Origin: Planococcus maritimus
GTDB taxonomy: Bacteria > Bacillota > Bacilli > Bacillales_A > Planococcaceae
NCBI RefSeq assembly: GCF_001687625.2
Contig: NZ_CP016538.2
Coordinates: forward strand, 778,001 to 842,000
Reading direction: 5' to 3'
DNA length: 64,000 bases
Shown here: positions 1 through 9,590 of the stretch, one piece after another
How the letters are laid out: the number at the start of each line of letters is the position of its first letter
Position numbering within the stretch: the stretch's first letter is position 1
Program-made: the position numbers and the translations under genes
The notes under the pieces: model-generated
Seen by the model: the letters and a program-made list of their open reading frames with translations, nothing else
Told to the model about the DNA's origin: nothing
Database searches by the model: none

Positions 1-869
1 TATTTATTGGTTGCGACCGGGCAGGATGGATCGCTTGTCCATTCATTCATCGACCCATCGTACACGGCGACATTCGGCTGCCCGAGTTTATTGAGCAATA
101 AGGCGGTCCAAGTAGCGGCGATGCCGCCTCCGCAATACGTGATGACTTTTTTATCGGGGGCGAGTGCGCCGCTTTGTTCGAAAGCTGCGCGCAATTGTTC
201 GTCCGTGGCTAATGCTTTCGTGTCCTCGCTTGCATGGCTTCCGAAAAAGACATTCTCGCTGCTTGGGATGTGGCCGCTGTGAAAATCGTCGGGCGACAAA
301 CTGTTGATGAGGATGGTCTGCTCATCCTCGATGGCTTGGCGGACGTCCTCTTTTGTGGCGAGCATGCCTGTACGCCGCTGTCCTGTGAATTCGGCTTTGG
401 GATGAGACGGTTGCTCGGTGGATAAGTCACGGTCTTCTTTTTGCCATTTCTGCAATCCGCCTTCTAGAATGGCGACTTGGCCGAATCCTTCGTAACGCAA
501 TTGCCAAGCAAGTCGTGATGCCCATTGAGAAGCGGCAAGTTCTTCGCCAACAAGTGCGTTTTGATCGTAGATGACGGTGCGTATACCGTCGCCAATACCG
601 AAGTCAGTCATTTTTTCAATAAATGCATTGCGTGGCGGGACGGTAAACGGCAGAGCTGCTTCGCTATCGGTCAATTCCCCGAGCAAATCTGCATACACCG
701 CTCCCGGGATATGGCCTTGGGTATAGGATGCTTTGCCGGATTCGACAGTTGGAGCACCGCCGGCTTCCGGGAATGTCATAAACACCGTAGCATCCACAAT
801 CCGTAAATCAGCATCGTTTAAGTGTTTGGCTAGCCAGTCAGTTGTCACGATTAATGGAATGTCATTCAT
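1..869 (-). CDS. Sulfurtransferase, two rhodanese domains (3' end outside window)
   Basis: The frame starts at ATG 869 behind an AGGAGG site and stays open to the window edge, giving about 289 residues. It reads as a tandem rhodanese protein of the thiosulfate/3-mercaptopyruvate sulfurtransferase family, which moves sulfane sulfur to cyanide or thiol acceptors in the cytoplasm. The C-terminal domain has an active-site loop CGGGIAA with the catalytic cysteine at residue 246; the N-terminal domain carries the GHIPGA motif and no catalytic cysteine, as usual. The stop codon lies outside the window. The family assignment is firm; the choice between thiosulfate and mercaptopyruvate as donor is not. 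Confidence 0.88.
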   Translation of the reverse strand, partial: MNDIPLIVTTDWLAKHLNDADLRIVDATVFMTFPEAGGAPTVESGKASYTQGHIPGAVYADLLGELTDSEAALPFTVPPRNAFIEKMTDFGIGDGIRTVIYDQNALVGEELAASQWASRLAWQLRYEGFGQVAILEGGLQKWQKEDRDLSTEQPSHPKAEFTGQRRTGMLATKEDVRQAIEDEQTILINSLSPDDFHSGHIPSSENVFFGSHASEDTKALATDEQLRAAFEQSGALAPDKKVITYCGGGIAATWTALLLNKLGQPNVAVYDGSMNEWTSDPSCPVATNK

Positions 870-1008
870 CTAAGTAGTCCTCCTTCATAGGGGTGTCTTT
901 ACTGTAGTCTTTTGTTGAGAATCCCGTCAAAAATTAGGATTTTCGAAAACAGCAAGCAATTGAACGAATGAGTTTTCTATCTGTTAATTTTCAAAGGGGA
1001 AGATGTGC

Positions 1009-1563
1009 ATGATCTATGCAGCGTTGCTTCGCGGCATTAATGTCGGCGGGCATAATAAAGTCAACATGAAGGAACTAAAAGAGGCGTTCGAACAGCTGGG
1101 CATGTCGTCAGTCAAAACCTACATCAATTCAGGCAATATCGTCTTTCAAGACAGCCGTGAGAAAGCACAAGTGACAGTTCTTTTAGAACAAGCGATTCTG
1201 GAACGGTTTGGGCTAAGCATTAAGGTGCTGGTGTATTCATTGGAAGAGTATAGCTGCATTGCAAAGGCGGTCCCACCAGAATGGGCCAATGATAAACAGT
1301 TGAAAAGCGATGTGCTATTTTTATGGCAGCAGGTCGACCAACAGCATGTACTCGAGCAATTGCCGTTAAAACCGGATATTGACCGAGCGATGTATGTGCC
1401 AGGCGCCGTTCTTTGGTCGGTTGACCGGGAGCATGTGTCCAAGAGCGGGATGGCGAAAATCGTTGGCACCGCGTTGTATAAACAAGTCACGATCCGCAAT
1501 GTGAATACTGTTCGAAAGATTTACGAGCTGATGAGAGAACTAGAGGGACAGGTAACGAAATAG
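1009..1563 (+). CDS. DUF1697 family protein
   Basis: A protein of about 184 residues whose N-terminus (YAALLRGINVGG, then KTYINSGNIVF) matches the DUF1697 family, of unknown biochemical role. An upstream in-frame ATG exists at 1003, but the AAAGGGGA ribosome-binding site sits almost against it; ATG 1009 has normal spacing and is chosen. The gene appears monocistronic, 68 bases before the next start. Residues around KSGMAKIVG in the C-terminal half are also typical of the family. No function is proposed. Confidence 0.85.
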   Translation: MIYAALLRGINVGGHNKVNMKELKEAFEQLGMSSVKTYINSGNIVFQDSREKAQVTVLLEQAILERFGLSIKVLVYSLEEYSCIAKAVPPEWANDKQLKSDVLFLWQQVDQQHVLEQLPLKPDIDRAMYVPGAVLWSVDREHVSKSGMAKIVGTALYKQVTIRNVNTVRKIYELMRELEGQVTK

Positions 1564-1630
1564 CCCTATAATTGATTGATAATTATGATAATATTGGATT
1601 ATTGAAAAATATGGAAGTGGAGGCGAGAAG

Positions 1631-2371
1631 ATGGAGTTAGCAGGTAAAGTGGCAGTGGTGACTGGTGGCGCTTCAGGAATTGGGCTAGCGGCGGCACAAG
1701 CGTATTTGGCAAAAGGAGCAAAAGTGGTGATTGCCGATTTTAACGAAGAAGGCGGCAAGCAGGCGGTCGACAGCTTGAAAAACGAAGGCGATGTCTTATT
1801 TGTCAAAGTCAATGTGGCAAGCGAAGACTCGGTAAAAGCGATGATCGATTTCACGATCGATCAGTTCGGCACCATTGACTTGCTCGTCAATAATGCCGGC
1901 ATCGGTGCGCTGACAGAAACGCATGAGCTGAGCTATGAAGACTACCATAAAGTCATCGCGGTCAATCAAGACAGCATTTTCTTCGGGGCGAAGCACGCCA
2001 TTCGCCATATGATGGACAATGGAGGCGGAGCGATCATCAATACCTCTTCGATTCTTGGAAGCGTCGGGGAAGGGGCGGCATTTGCTTATAATGCTTCAAA
2101 AGGCGCCGTCAACCTTATGACGAAATCCCTGGCGCTTCAATACGCGCCGCACGGCATCCGCGTCAATGCCGTCGCGCCGGGCTATGTCGAATCCGGCATG
2201 GTCAGCCGGGAAGCGCTTGGTGATGAATTTTATGGGCAGCTGGTCAGCAAACATCCGATTGGCCGCATCGGCAAGGCGGATGAAATCGCTCATGCCATCA
2301 TCTTCCTCAGTGAAAATGACTTTACTACTGGCACGACGATCTTAGTCGACGGCGGCTATACTGCGCAATAA
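1631..2371 (+). CDS. SDR family NAD(P)-dependent oxidoreductase
   Basis: A classical short-chain dehydrogenase/reductase of 246 residues. It has the cofactor motif TGGASGIG at residues 12-19, the NNAG motif near residue 85, the catalytic Ser in INTSS and the YNASK catalytic pair at Tyr153/Lys157, followed by a typical VNAVAPG strand and a C-terminal VDGGYTAQ. An acidic residue after beta-strand 2 (ADFNEE) suggests NAD(H) preference. A strong terminator follows. The substrate cannot be told from sequence; homologues are usually annotated as glucose-1-dehydrogenase-like or 3-oxoacyl-ACP-reductase-like. Confidence 0.9.
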   Translation: MELAGKVAVVTGGASGIGLAAAQAYLAKGAKVVIADFNEEGGKQAVDSLKNEGDVLFVKVNVASEDSVKAMIDFTIDQFGTIDLLVNNAGIGALTETHELSYEDYHKVIAVNQDSIFFGAKHAIRHMMDNGGGAIINTSSILGSVGEGAAFAYNASKGAVNLMTKSLALQYAPHGIRVNAVAPGYVESGMVSREALGDEFYGQLVSKHPIGRIGKADEIAHAIIFLSENDFTTGTTILVDGGYTAQ

Positions 2372-2395
2372 GTAGAGAGAAAACATGAGCATTCA

Positions 2396-2443
2396 AAAAC
2401 ATCTGTGCATTGGATTGTCTACCCAATGCACAGATGTTTTTTT
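2396..2443 (+). terminator. Rho-independent terminator after the SDR gene
   Basis: A perfect 15-base inverted repeat (ACATCTGTGCATTGG and its complement) with an about 9-base loop is followed by a run of seven T. Confidence 0.9.
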
Positions 2444-2650
2444 GATGGCTTCTATCTTATAGAAAAAATTCATACAAGGTGATGGGAAGAAGACGTGAGG
2501 CAAAAGAAGGGTTTCGCGTAAAATACATAAGTTCAGAAAACATTCAGTACCTGCAAATGATATGATTAGAAGATACGATCGACAGCGAAAACGCGAAGAA
2601 ACCAGCCAGACTACACGTCTTTTCAGTTTGGCGGAACAGGTGATGACACA

Positions 2651-5600
2651 ATGGCAACACAAACCAAAACATACGAGACGACTATACGTTTAACTAAAAC
2701 CGCATCGGAAAAGATGAGAGGGTTCGGCATCAGCGAACGCTCATTTTTTATGGCGGACCATCCGTTTCAAGTATTTCTCGAGCGCTATCCGTCGACTGCG
2801 GATGGCTCTCTTTCCGTTGCGCTTTTGTTCAATGCAGAACAAACAGCTAGGCTGACGGACCAGGCGGGCGGGCAAGCGGCCGTGCTTCATTGCGTATTCG
2901 CGAACCATCAATTATTGGTGACCAATGTGACTTTACGAAAAGCCTATCAGGCACTCGGCACCAATTGGCAGCGCGAAGAAACGATTCAGTTCAAGAATTC
3001 GCGCGACCCGGTGCCGGTAGCGTTCATGAACTTGATTAACCGGATGACCCCGGCGAAAGAGCGTTCGGATTATGTGAAAAAGCGCATCTCGAGCTGGGAA
3101 GGCTATTTGAAGATTCAAGAACAGGGCATGGACATTCCGGACATTAAGACCGGCTATTCGAATTTGGCGTTCAGCCACGATTTCAGCCGCATCACCTTGA
3201 CCGGCTGCCGGATGGACGATAAAGAATGGAAAAACTTGCGCAATCTAAGCGTCCGGCTCACTGGCATCAATGGCGATGTCGGAACCGTCCTGAAGACGAA
3301 AAATCGTGCAATCGAAATTGAAGTGAATGCCTATATCATCAAGCAGCTGCGCGATAAAGCGCATACGCTCCATAAAAGGGAAGCCGTGTTCAGCAATTTC
3401 GCGGCACTCAGCCAAGTCCGGAGATTGCGCCAAGGCTTCACCAATCTCGAAAAGGGGCTTGCGGTCAATCCGCAGCTCGACCGCTTATTGTTCGAAGAGC
3501 GGCCGAACGTAGCGCCATTAAAAGAATTGCCGAAGCTCACGTTCCATAACCGTTTGAATGAATTCCAGCAGCAAGCGGTGACAGGGGCGATGTCTGCGGA
3601 AGACTTGTACGTCATCCAAGGGCCACCAGGGACCGGCAAGACGACGGTCATTTCGGAAATCTGCCTGCAAAACGCCAAGAAGGGCTTGCGTACGCTCGTC
3701 GCTTCGCAGTCGAATTTGGCAGTCGACAATGCACTCGGGCGTTTGCTTGCCCATAAAGACATCCGGATTTTGCGTGTCGGGCGCACCGAAAGCATCGAAG
3801 AAGATGGCCAGAAATTCATCGAAGAAAATGTCGGGCAGTATTGGAAAGACCATACCTTAAAAGAAATCACGGCGCAGTATGAGGCGCGTCAAGCCCGCGA
3901 AAAAGAAGTCGCCCAAAAACTTGAAGAAACGGAACAGGCCTACACGGAGCTGCAGCCGGTATTTGAAAAATGGCAGCAAGCCGTGGAAGATAAAAAAGCA
4001 GCCAAGGCAAAACAGCAAGACTTGCAAGTTTCAATAGAGGCTTGGCAAAACAAAGAACGGGCGCGTGAGCTCGAACAGCGGCAAGCGGTAAACCACAAGC
4101 AAAGCATCGAAGGAAAAATAGATAAGCTAGAAGCGGCCATTGACAAAGCGCAGGATTTGCTCGATAGCGGGCAAGGGACCGAATGGTTCGAACAACAGCG
4201 ACAGCAAACTCAAATAAGCATTGAACAACTCGAGCGCGCACGCGAAGCTAAGAAGCTGAGCGAACAGCTGGCCATCCTGCGCCGCGACATGGAATTAATT
4301 GAAGAAAAACGTGACGAAGTAATGGCCAGAGCACAGGAAAAACAAGCGGTGCTCGAGACCGTTGAGGACATGAAAAAGGTCGATAGCTTGCTTGAAGTGA
4401 TGGAGCAACAAAAGATCGAAGAAATGCCGGCGATTGCTTTTTCACTCAGCAAACTCGACATGATTCGTGACAAAGTGGCAGAGCGCAAAAAGCTTGAAGC
4501 ATACAACGTGAGCGTCACTTCAGCGATTGGCTATGTTGAGAACTTACTGAAGGCTGCAGGAATCGACGTTGCGCAAGTGAAAGAACGCGCCTTGTCTCAA
4601 GCGGAATCGTTCACTTCTGCCAATATCGACGAGTTTCTGGAAAAACTGCGCGCGATGCTGAAAAGTTCCCAGCAGATCGAATCGGCTGTTCTTGCCAAAG
4701 CTTTGAGCGGCTTATACAAACGCCAGAATGACCTATGGCGGAGAGGCGCGATGCTAAAAGCCGCCGATGTGTATATTGAAGAGTCCAAGCGTGCATTCGC
4801 CCAATTAAAGAAAGCACTGTGCGGAGAACTCGACAAACAAAGGCAAAGCTATCTCGCATTGGATGAACGAGGCCTCGAGCAGTTCGAGCGGAAGCGGGAA
4901 GAATTTTCACGCATTGAACGGCGAGCGGGCACTTTGTCCGTTTCTATCGACGTGCCAGAAGACGTCGAACAAGCGATTGCCGATCGCCAAAACCAGTTGG
5001 CGCAGCTTGAAAACGACCAAGCTGAATTTCGACAAGCGGCTGCGAAATTGGAGCAACTGCAAGCCGACTTGCTCGCTGAACGAACGGCAGTTGAAAAAAC
5101 CGAACAGCGAATCAACGACGTCGCAGCGCAACTTGACGAAGCGACACAGCGTCTAAAAGACAAGCAACAGGAACTGCAACAGTTGGAAAGCATCCTTTCA
5201 ACAGATCCGGAAGCGGCCTACGAAGAAACCGCGAAACAACTTGCGAGTTTGTCATTCGATGTGGAATCACTCAAGCAAGAGCAGAAAAACTTCCCGCTTT
5301 TGCAATCGGTGCAAAAGCAGTGGATTGGCCTCTTGGAATCGGCAAGCGACCACGATTTGGATGAAATCCGCAAGCTCTACATCAAGCACGCCAATGTAAT
5401 CGGCACGACCTGTGTAGCATCTGCGCGCAAGGATTTTCAGGACAATTATCCGGTATTTGATGTTGTCATCGTTGACGAAGTATCGAAAGCGACGCCACCG
5501 GAACTATTGTTGCCGATGCTCAAAGGCAAAAAAGTGATTTTGGTCGGGGACCACCACCAATTGCCGCCTTTGCTTGGCAACGATACTTTAGAAGAAACTT

Positions 5601-6415
5601 TGGAAGAAATGATCAAAGAAAATAGCGGCTTTGAAGAAAAGCGTGAACTCGAGAAACTCCTCGAAGAATCGCTATTTGAGCGCTTGTATAAAAACTTGCC
5701 GGACACCAATAAAACGATGCTCGCGATCCAGTACCGCATGCACAAAGACATCATGGAAACCATTTCGCCGTTCTATAAAGACGAGAATGTCCAATTGCAA
5801 TGTGGCTTGGCGGATTCTAACAAAGACCGCGACCATTACCTTGAATCGACAACAGTAAAACGCCATAACCACCTCATGTGGCTCGATTTGCCGAACGAAC
5901 CAGCGTATTTTGAAGAACGCATGAGCGGCGGGAAAAGCCTGTACAATCCTTCCGAACTTGCCGAGATCAGCCGCTTGTTAGTCGAACTCAATGAATCGGT
6001 CGCTGAAGCCAAAGCGGCTGGCCGGATTCCCGCGGATGAGTTGAAAACGGTTGGCGTCATTTCGTTTTACGGCGAACAAGTGAAACGGCTGCAGCGCATG
6101 ATCGATCAGGAATTACGCTTGCCGCATTTATTGCTTCGCACCGGCACAGTTGACCGTTTCCAAGGCAGCGAAATGGAGATCATTCTCTTAAGCATGGTCC
6201 GCAATAACCAAAATGACCGCGGCGATATCGGTTTCGCCAAAGATTACCGTAGATTGAACGTCGCCTTGTCACGTGCTAAGCAATTGCTCGTGATGGTTGG
6301 CAGTTCCGAAATGTTTACGAAACGGGCGAAAAAACAACAGACGAAACAGATGTATCAGCACGTATTGGATGTCGCCGAACAAAAACACGGCGTGAAAGTT
6401 CTGCAGAAGGGGTGA
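2651..6415 (+). CDS. SF1 (DNA2/NAM7-like) helicase-type ATPase with long coiled coil
   Basis: A 1254-residue superfamily 1 helicase-like protein. Visible motifs are Walker A GPPGTGKTT near residue 324, Walker B VVIVDEVSKA near 941, GDHHQLPP near 966, QYRMH near 1026, DRFQGSE near 1167 and RRLNVALSRA near 1200, all typical of the DNA2/NAM7/Upf1 AAA_11-AAA_12 architecture. Between motif I and motif II lie about 550 residues rich in E, K, Q and A, predicted coiled coil. Residues 1-300 are an unassigned N-terminal region. The start ATG has an AGGTGAT site 5-8 bases upstream. Only 4 bases separate its stop from the next gene, so the two are surely co-transcribed. The substrate (DNA or RNA) is unknown; a role in genome defence or repair is possible but unproven. 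Confidence 0.9.
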   Translation: MATQTKTYETTIRLTKTASEKMRGFGISERSFFMADHPFQVFLERYPSTADGSLSVALLFNAEQTARLTDQAGGQAAVLHCVFANHQLLVTNVTLRKAYQALGTNWQREETIQFKNSRDPVPVAFMNLINRMTPAKERSDYVKKRISSWEGYLKIQEQGMDIPDIKTGYSNLAFSHDFSRITLTGCRMDDKEWKNLRNLSVRLTGINGDVGTVLKTKNRAIEIEVNAYIIKQLRDKAHTLHKREAVFSNFAALSQVRRLRQGFTNLEKGLAVNPQLDRLLFEERPNVAPLKELPKLTFHNRLNEFQQQAVTGAMSAEDLYVIQGPPGTGKTTVISEICLQNAKKGLRTLVASQSNLAVDNALGRLLAHKDIRILRVGRTESIEEDGQKFIEENVGQYWKDHTLKEITAQYEARQAREKEVAQKLEETEQAYTELQPVFEKWQQAVEDKKAAKAKQQDLQVSIEAWQNKERARELEQRQAVNHKQSIEGKIDKLEAAIDKAQDLLDSGQGTEWFEQQRQQTQISIEQLERAREAKKLSEQLAILRRDMELIEEKRDEVMARAQEKQAVLETVEDMKKVDSLLEVMEQQKIEEMPAIAFSLSKLDMIRDKVAERKKLEAYNVSVTSAIGYVENLLKAAGIDVAQVKERALSQAESFTSANIDEFLEKLRAMLKSSQQIESAVLAKALSGLYKRQNDLWRRGAMLKAADVYIEESKRAFAQLKKALCGELDKQRQSYLALDERGLEQFERKREEFSRIERRAGTLSVSIDVPEDVEQAIADRQNQLAQLENDQAEFRQAAAKLEQLQADLLAERTAVEKTEQRINDVAAQLDEATQRLKDKQQELQQLESILSTDPEAAYEETAKQLASLSFDVESLKQEQKNFPLLQSVQKQWIGLLESASDHDLDEIRKLYIKHANVIGTTCVASARKDFQDNYPVFDVVIVDEVSKATPPELLLPMLKGKKVILVGDHHQLPPLLGNDTLEETLEEMIKENSGFEEKRELEKLLEESLFERLYKNLPDTNKTMLAIQYRMHKDIMETISPFYKDENVQLQCGLADSNKDRDHYLESTTVKRHNHLMWLDLPNEPAYFEERMSGGKSLYNPSELAEISRLLVELNESVAEAKAAGRIPADELKTVGVISFYGEQVKRLQRMIDQELRLPHLLLRTGTVDRFQGSEMEIILLSMVRNNQNDRGDIGFAKDYRRLNVALSRAKQLLVMVGSSEMFTKRAKKQQTKQMYQHVLDVAEQKHGVKVLQKG

Positions 6416-6419
6416 GCAC

Positions 6420-7181
6420 ATGGTGAAGCTAGTGGAAAAGTTGCGTATGGAATTGGCATCGAACGGAAATGTAGACATCGTAAACGAACTGTCGTGGCAG
6501 GTGCCGCTGATTTCCTACGAAGTATCCTATTCCCGTATCAAGCGTTTTAAAATGGATATCTTGATGAAGATGCTGCTGCTCACTTTTCAAGAAGCAGACA
6601 TCCGCCGCCCGGCTGCACTTGCAGAAATGCTATTGGTCGAAGAATTGTTTATTCGTGATTTGATCGATAAGATGCATCACACCCAGTTGATTCGGCTCGA
6701 TCCCAAAGGCTACCGGCTGACGGACAAAGGGTATGGGCAATTGGAAAGAGGCATTTTCGAAGAAGCGATGGATGGTGAGAGCGACACGGTCTCTTTCAGC
6801 GCGGCTCATAACCGCTATTGGCTCATAGAAGATGTGCAGGACAAAAAACAAACTGACGGCCCTGTCTACCGCTATGCCACGGAATCTTCAGCTGACAAAA
6901 ACCGCATCCAGGAGCTGTTGGCGCAAGAAAAAGATGCCGCCGAAGAAGGCTATCAAGTGCTAGTTGCGGATGTCCTGACGCTAGATGAACTTGGCTATGA
7001 TGCTATCCCTTGCATCGAGTTTCAGCTATACGACCGGAAGCAGGATCTCTTCTACGCCCGCGTCTGGAACACGAAGAGCAATACTTGGGATGATGTACTT
7101 CAGAAACAAATCGAAAAGCAGGAATTGGTCACATGGCGCGAAGCGATGGCAAGCCAAGAATCCGCACCGGAGCATGCATAA
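6420..7181 (+). CDS. Winged-helix-like protein coupled to the helicase gene
   Basis: A 253-residue protein I do not recognise by name. Residues about 40-110 (FKMDILMKMLLLTFQ... to YRLTDKGYGQLERG) look like a winged helix-turn-helix with a closing LTDKG wing, as in MarR/ArsR-like or archaeal-type wHTH domains. The C-terminal half is acidic, with a repeated YDRK-type strand pattern and no catalytic motif I can identify. It starts 4 bases after the helicase stop, so it probably acts with that ATPase, either as DNA-binding partner or as regulator. There is no signal peptide or membrane segment. Confidence 0.75.
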   Translation: MVKLVEKLRMELASNGNVDIVNELSWQVPLISYEVSYSRIKRFKMDILMKMLLLTFQEADIRRPAALAEMLLVEELFIRDLIDKMHHTQLIRLDPKGYRLTDKGYGQLERGIFEEAMDGESDTVSFSAAHNRYWLIEDVQDKKQTDGPVYRYATESSADKNRIQELLAQEKDAAEEGYQVLVADVLTLDELGYDAIPCIEFQLYDRKQDLFYARVWNTKSNTWDDVLQKQIEKQELVTWREAMASQESAPEHA

Positions 7182-7286
7182 GGCTTTGAATTTCCGGAAA
7201 ATGGGAGTACAATAGAGAATGTTTCTTTCGAGAAACAGGCTAGCGAATAGCCAGAAGACAATCGATCATAAAAAGGTGTAATGAAC

Positions 7287-9218
7287 ATGAAAAAAATGAA
7301 AATGACTAATTACATGCCCATTTTTGTATTGGCAGTTGTGATGCTATGGGCGAAAACATATATCTCGCAAAAAACACAATTCACGCTGGAAGTAGAAGGC
7401 GGGCTGCAAGAATTCCTGTTGTTGCTTAATCCGTTAGGCTCTGCGCTGTTATTGCTGAGCTTGTCTTTGTTCTTTAAAGGGATGCGCAAATACTGGGTCT
7501 TGCTGTCAATATACCTTGGCATGTCGATTCTGCTCTATGCCAATGTCGTCTATTACCGGTTTTTCAGTGATTTCATCACTTTGCCGACTTTGTTCCAGAC
7601 ACAGAATTTCGGTGATTTGGGAGGCAGTGTGCTGACCTTGATCCAGCCGCTCGACATCCTGTTCTTTGCCGATGTTTTGTTGCTAGGTGCATTGGTTTTA
7701 TCGAAACGAATGGAAAAAGACATGCGCACGGTCAAAAAGAGAATGGCTCTGCCATTGATTGCAGCGGCTTTGTTGATTTCACTCTTTAACTTGTCGCTCG
7801 CGGAATCAGACCGCCCAGATCTTTTGACACGCGGTTTTGACCGCACGTACATCGTCAAGTATTTAGGGATGTACAATTACGCGCTTTACGACACGGTCGA
7901 AAGCGTGAAAGCTTCCTCCCAGCGGGTTATGGCAGATAGCGATGACAATACGGAAGTGTTGAATTACACGAAATCGAATTACGCAAAACCGGATGAAGCG
8001 TATTTCGGCGCAGCTGAGGACATGAACGTCATCTATTTGCATTTGGAATCGTTCCAAACCTTCCTGATAGATTATGAGCTGGACGGCGAAGAAGTGACGC
8101 CATTTTTGAATTCGATGGTAGAAGACCCAAACACCATGTATTTCGATAATTTCTTCCATCAAACGGCTCAAGGCAAGACGTCCGATGCCGAATTCATGTT
8201 AGAAAACTCCCTATTTGGCTTGCCAAAAGGTTCAGCGTTTATTACGAAAGGGCAGAACACATATCAGTCCGCGCCCGCCATCTTGAAAGATGAGGGCTAT
8301 ACATCGGCTGTATTCCATGGCAATAACGGGACGTTCTGGAACCGCTCTGAAATCTATAAGTCTTTCGGTTACGATCATTTCTTTGATATCGAATCGTACC
8401 CGAATACGACTGAAGCTGACATGGCCGAATATGGCTTGATGGATAAGCCATTCTTCGAGCAGTCAGCGCCGCTTTTAGAGTCGCTGCCGGAGCCATTTTA
8501 TACGAAATTCATCACCGTAGCGCACCATTTCCCTTATAAAATGGACCAGCAACTGGCGACCATCGAAAAAGGGACAACGGGTGACGCGAGCGTCGATAAT
8601 TATTTCCAGACGGCGCGTTATGCCGACGAAGCGATCAAGCAATTTTTCGAACAGCTCGAAGCGTCGGGACTTGCGGACAACACGATGATCATCATGTACG
8701 GAGACCATTACGGCATTTCTGATAACCATAATGAAGCGATGGCTGAAGTCTTGTCGAAAGACATTACGCCGGTTGAAAATGCCAAGCTTCAACGCGTGCC
8801 ATTGTTCATCCATGTGCCAGGAATGGATGGCGGCCTCAACGATACGTACGGCGGCCAGATTGACCTATTGCCGACCGTGCTGCATTTGCTCGGTGTGGAT
8901 ACGCAAAACTATGTGCATTTCGGGACCGATTTATTGTCTGAAGAACATGAAGAACTCGTCATGTTCCGCAACGGCGATTATGTCAGTCCCGAGGCTTACT
9001 CCATCGGCGAAGCGTTTTACGACCCTGCCAGCGGATTGCCGCTTGAAGAAGGGCAGCTTGAAGAAGCCGAGATGCTGAAACAGCTCGGCAGATATGAACT
9101 GCAACTGTCGGATGGCGTCGTCAATGGCGACTTGCTGAGGTTTTACACACCTGTTGGATTCACCCCGGTCGACCCGGCGGATTATTATTACCAACAGCCG
9201 AGAAATACGGATAATTGA
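7287..9218 (+). CDS. LTA synthase family protein (phosphoglycerol transferase type)
   Basis: A membrane-anchored sulfatase-fold enzyme of about 643 residues in the LtaS/YfnI/YvgJ family, which transfers glycerol phosphate from phosphatidylglycerol onto lipoteichoic acid or its primer. The first about 180 residues hold five hydrophobic segments. The extracellular domain has the conserved catalytic threonine in GKTSDAEF, the FHGNNGTFWNR block and the metal-binding MYGDHYG. ATG 7287 has better spacing to the AAAGGTG site than ATG 7281. The gene stands alone, followed by a terminator. Which of the synthase or primase paralogue roles it plays cannot be decided here. Confidence 0.92.
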   Translation: MKKMKMTNYMPIFVLAVVMLWAKTYISQKTQFTLEVEGGLQEFLLLLNPLGSALLLLSLSLFFKGMRKYWVLLSIYLGMSILLYANVVYYRFFSDFITLPTLFQTQNFGDLGGSVLTLIQPLDILFFADVLLLGALVLSKRMEKDMRTVKKRMALPLIAAALLISLFNLSLAESDRPDLLTRGFDRTYIVKYLGMYNYALYDTVESVKASSQRVMADSDDNTEVLNYTKSNYAKPDEAYFGAAEDMNVIYLHLESFQTFLIDYELDGEEVTPFLNSMVEDPNTMYFDNFFHQTAQGKTSDAEFMLENSLFGLPKGSAFITKGQNTYQSAPAILKDEGYTSAVFHGNNGTFWNRSEIYKSFGYDHFFDIESYPNTTEADMAEYGLMDKPFFEQSAPLLESLPEPFYTKFITVAHHFPYKMDQQLATIEKGTTGDASVDNYFQTARYADEAIKQFFEQLEASGLADNTMIIMYGDHYGISDNHNEAMAEVLSKDITPVENAKLQRVPLFIHVPGMDGGLNDTYGGQIDLLPTVLHLLGVDTQNYVHFGTDLLSEEHEELVMFRNGDYVSPEAYSIGEAFYDPASGLPLEEGQLEEAEMLKQLGRYELQLSDGVVNGDLLRFYTPVGFTPVDPADYYYQQPRNTDN

Positions 9219-9224
9219 TGGAAC

Positions 9225-9268
9225 AAGATGCCCAGAACCGATCGATCGGTCATGGGCATCTTTTTTGT
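9225..9268 (+). terminator. Terminator after the LTA synthase gene
   Basis: The stem GATGCCCA/TGGGCATC encloses an inner ACCGATCGATCGGT palindrome and is followed by six T. Confidence 0.85.
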
Positions 9269-9362
9269 TTGGGCTGGCAGCCGGGCAAAAAACTTCTCTA
9301 ACAGCCATGAATGTGAAAGACTAAAAGAAAGCTGATTTATTATCGTAAAGGAGCGACAGATT

Positions 9363-9515
9363 ATGTTTTCATTTTTTAAGAAAAAATGTGCAGTGTGCAA
9401 ACAAAGCGCGCGGCAGCCAAGAAAATATTATAACGACCGCAACGAGGCGGTGGTCGTTTGTGCGCAATGCGTATTGTATGCAGAGAGGCGCGCCTTTCGT
9501 AAGCGCAGTGCCTGA
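9363..9515 (+). CDS. Small 50-residue protein with two CxxC motifs
   Basis: A short ORF starting at ATG 9363 with AAAGGAG 9 bases upstream and ending in TGA at 9513-9515. The product is basic and carries KKCAVCKQ near the N-terminus and VVVCAQCVLYA near residue 33, giving four cysteines in two CxxC pairs, as in a minimal zinc ribbon. It lies 75 bases before the acetamidase gene and could be in the same transcript. Function unknown; the good start site and the paired cysteines argue that it is real. Confidence 0.65.
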   Translation: MFSFFKKKCAVCKQSARQPRKYYNDRNEAVVVCAQCVLYAERRAFRKRSA

Positions 9516-9590
9516 TCGCAAAAGGCTTGCCGGAACTCGCATGGGTTCTGCCATCATCACAAGAAACCAGCTACACGGAAGGGGCAGCTC

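Noticed and set aside
7310..9308. Several antisense ORFs within the LTA synthase gene
   Set aside because: They lack ribosome-binding sites and family motifs, and mirror the real gene in other frames.
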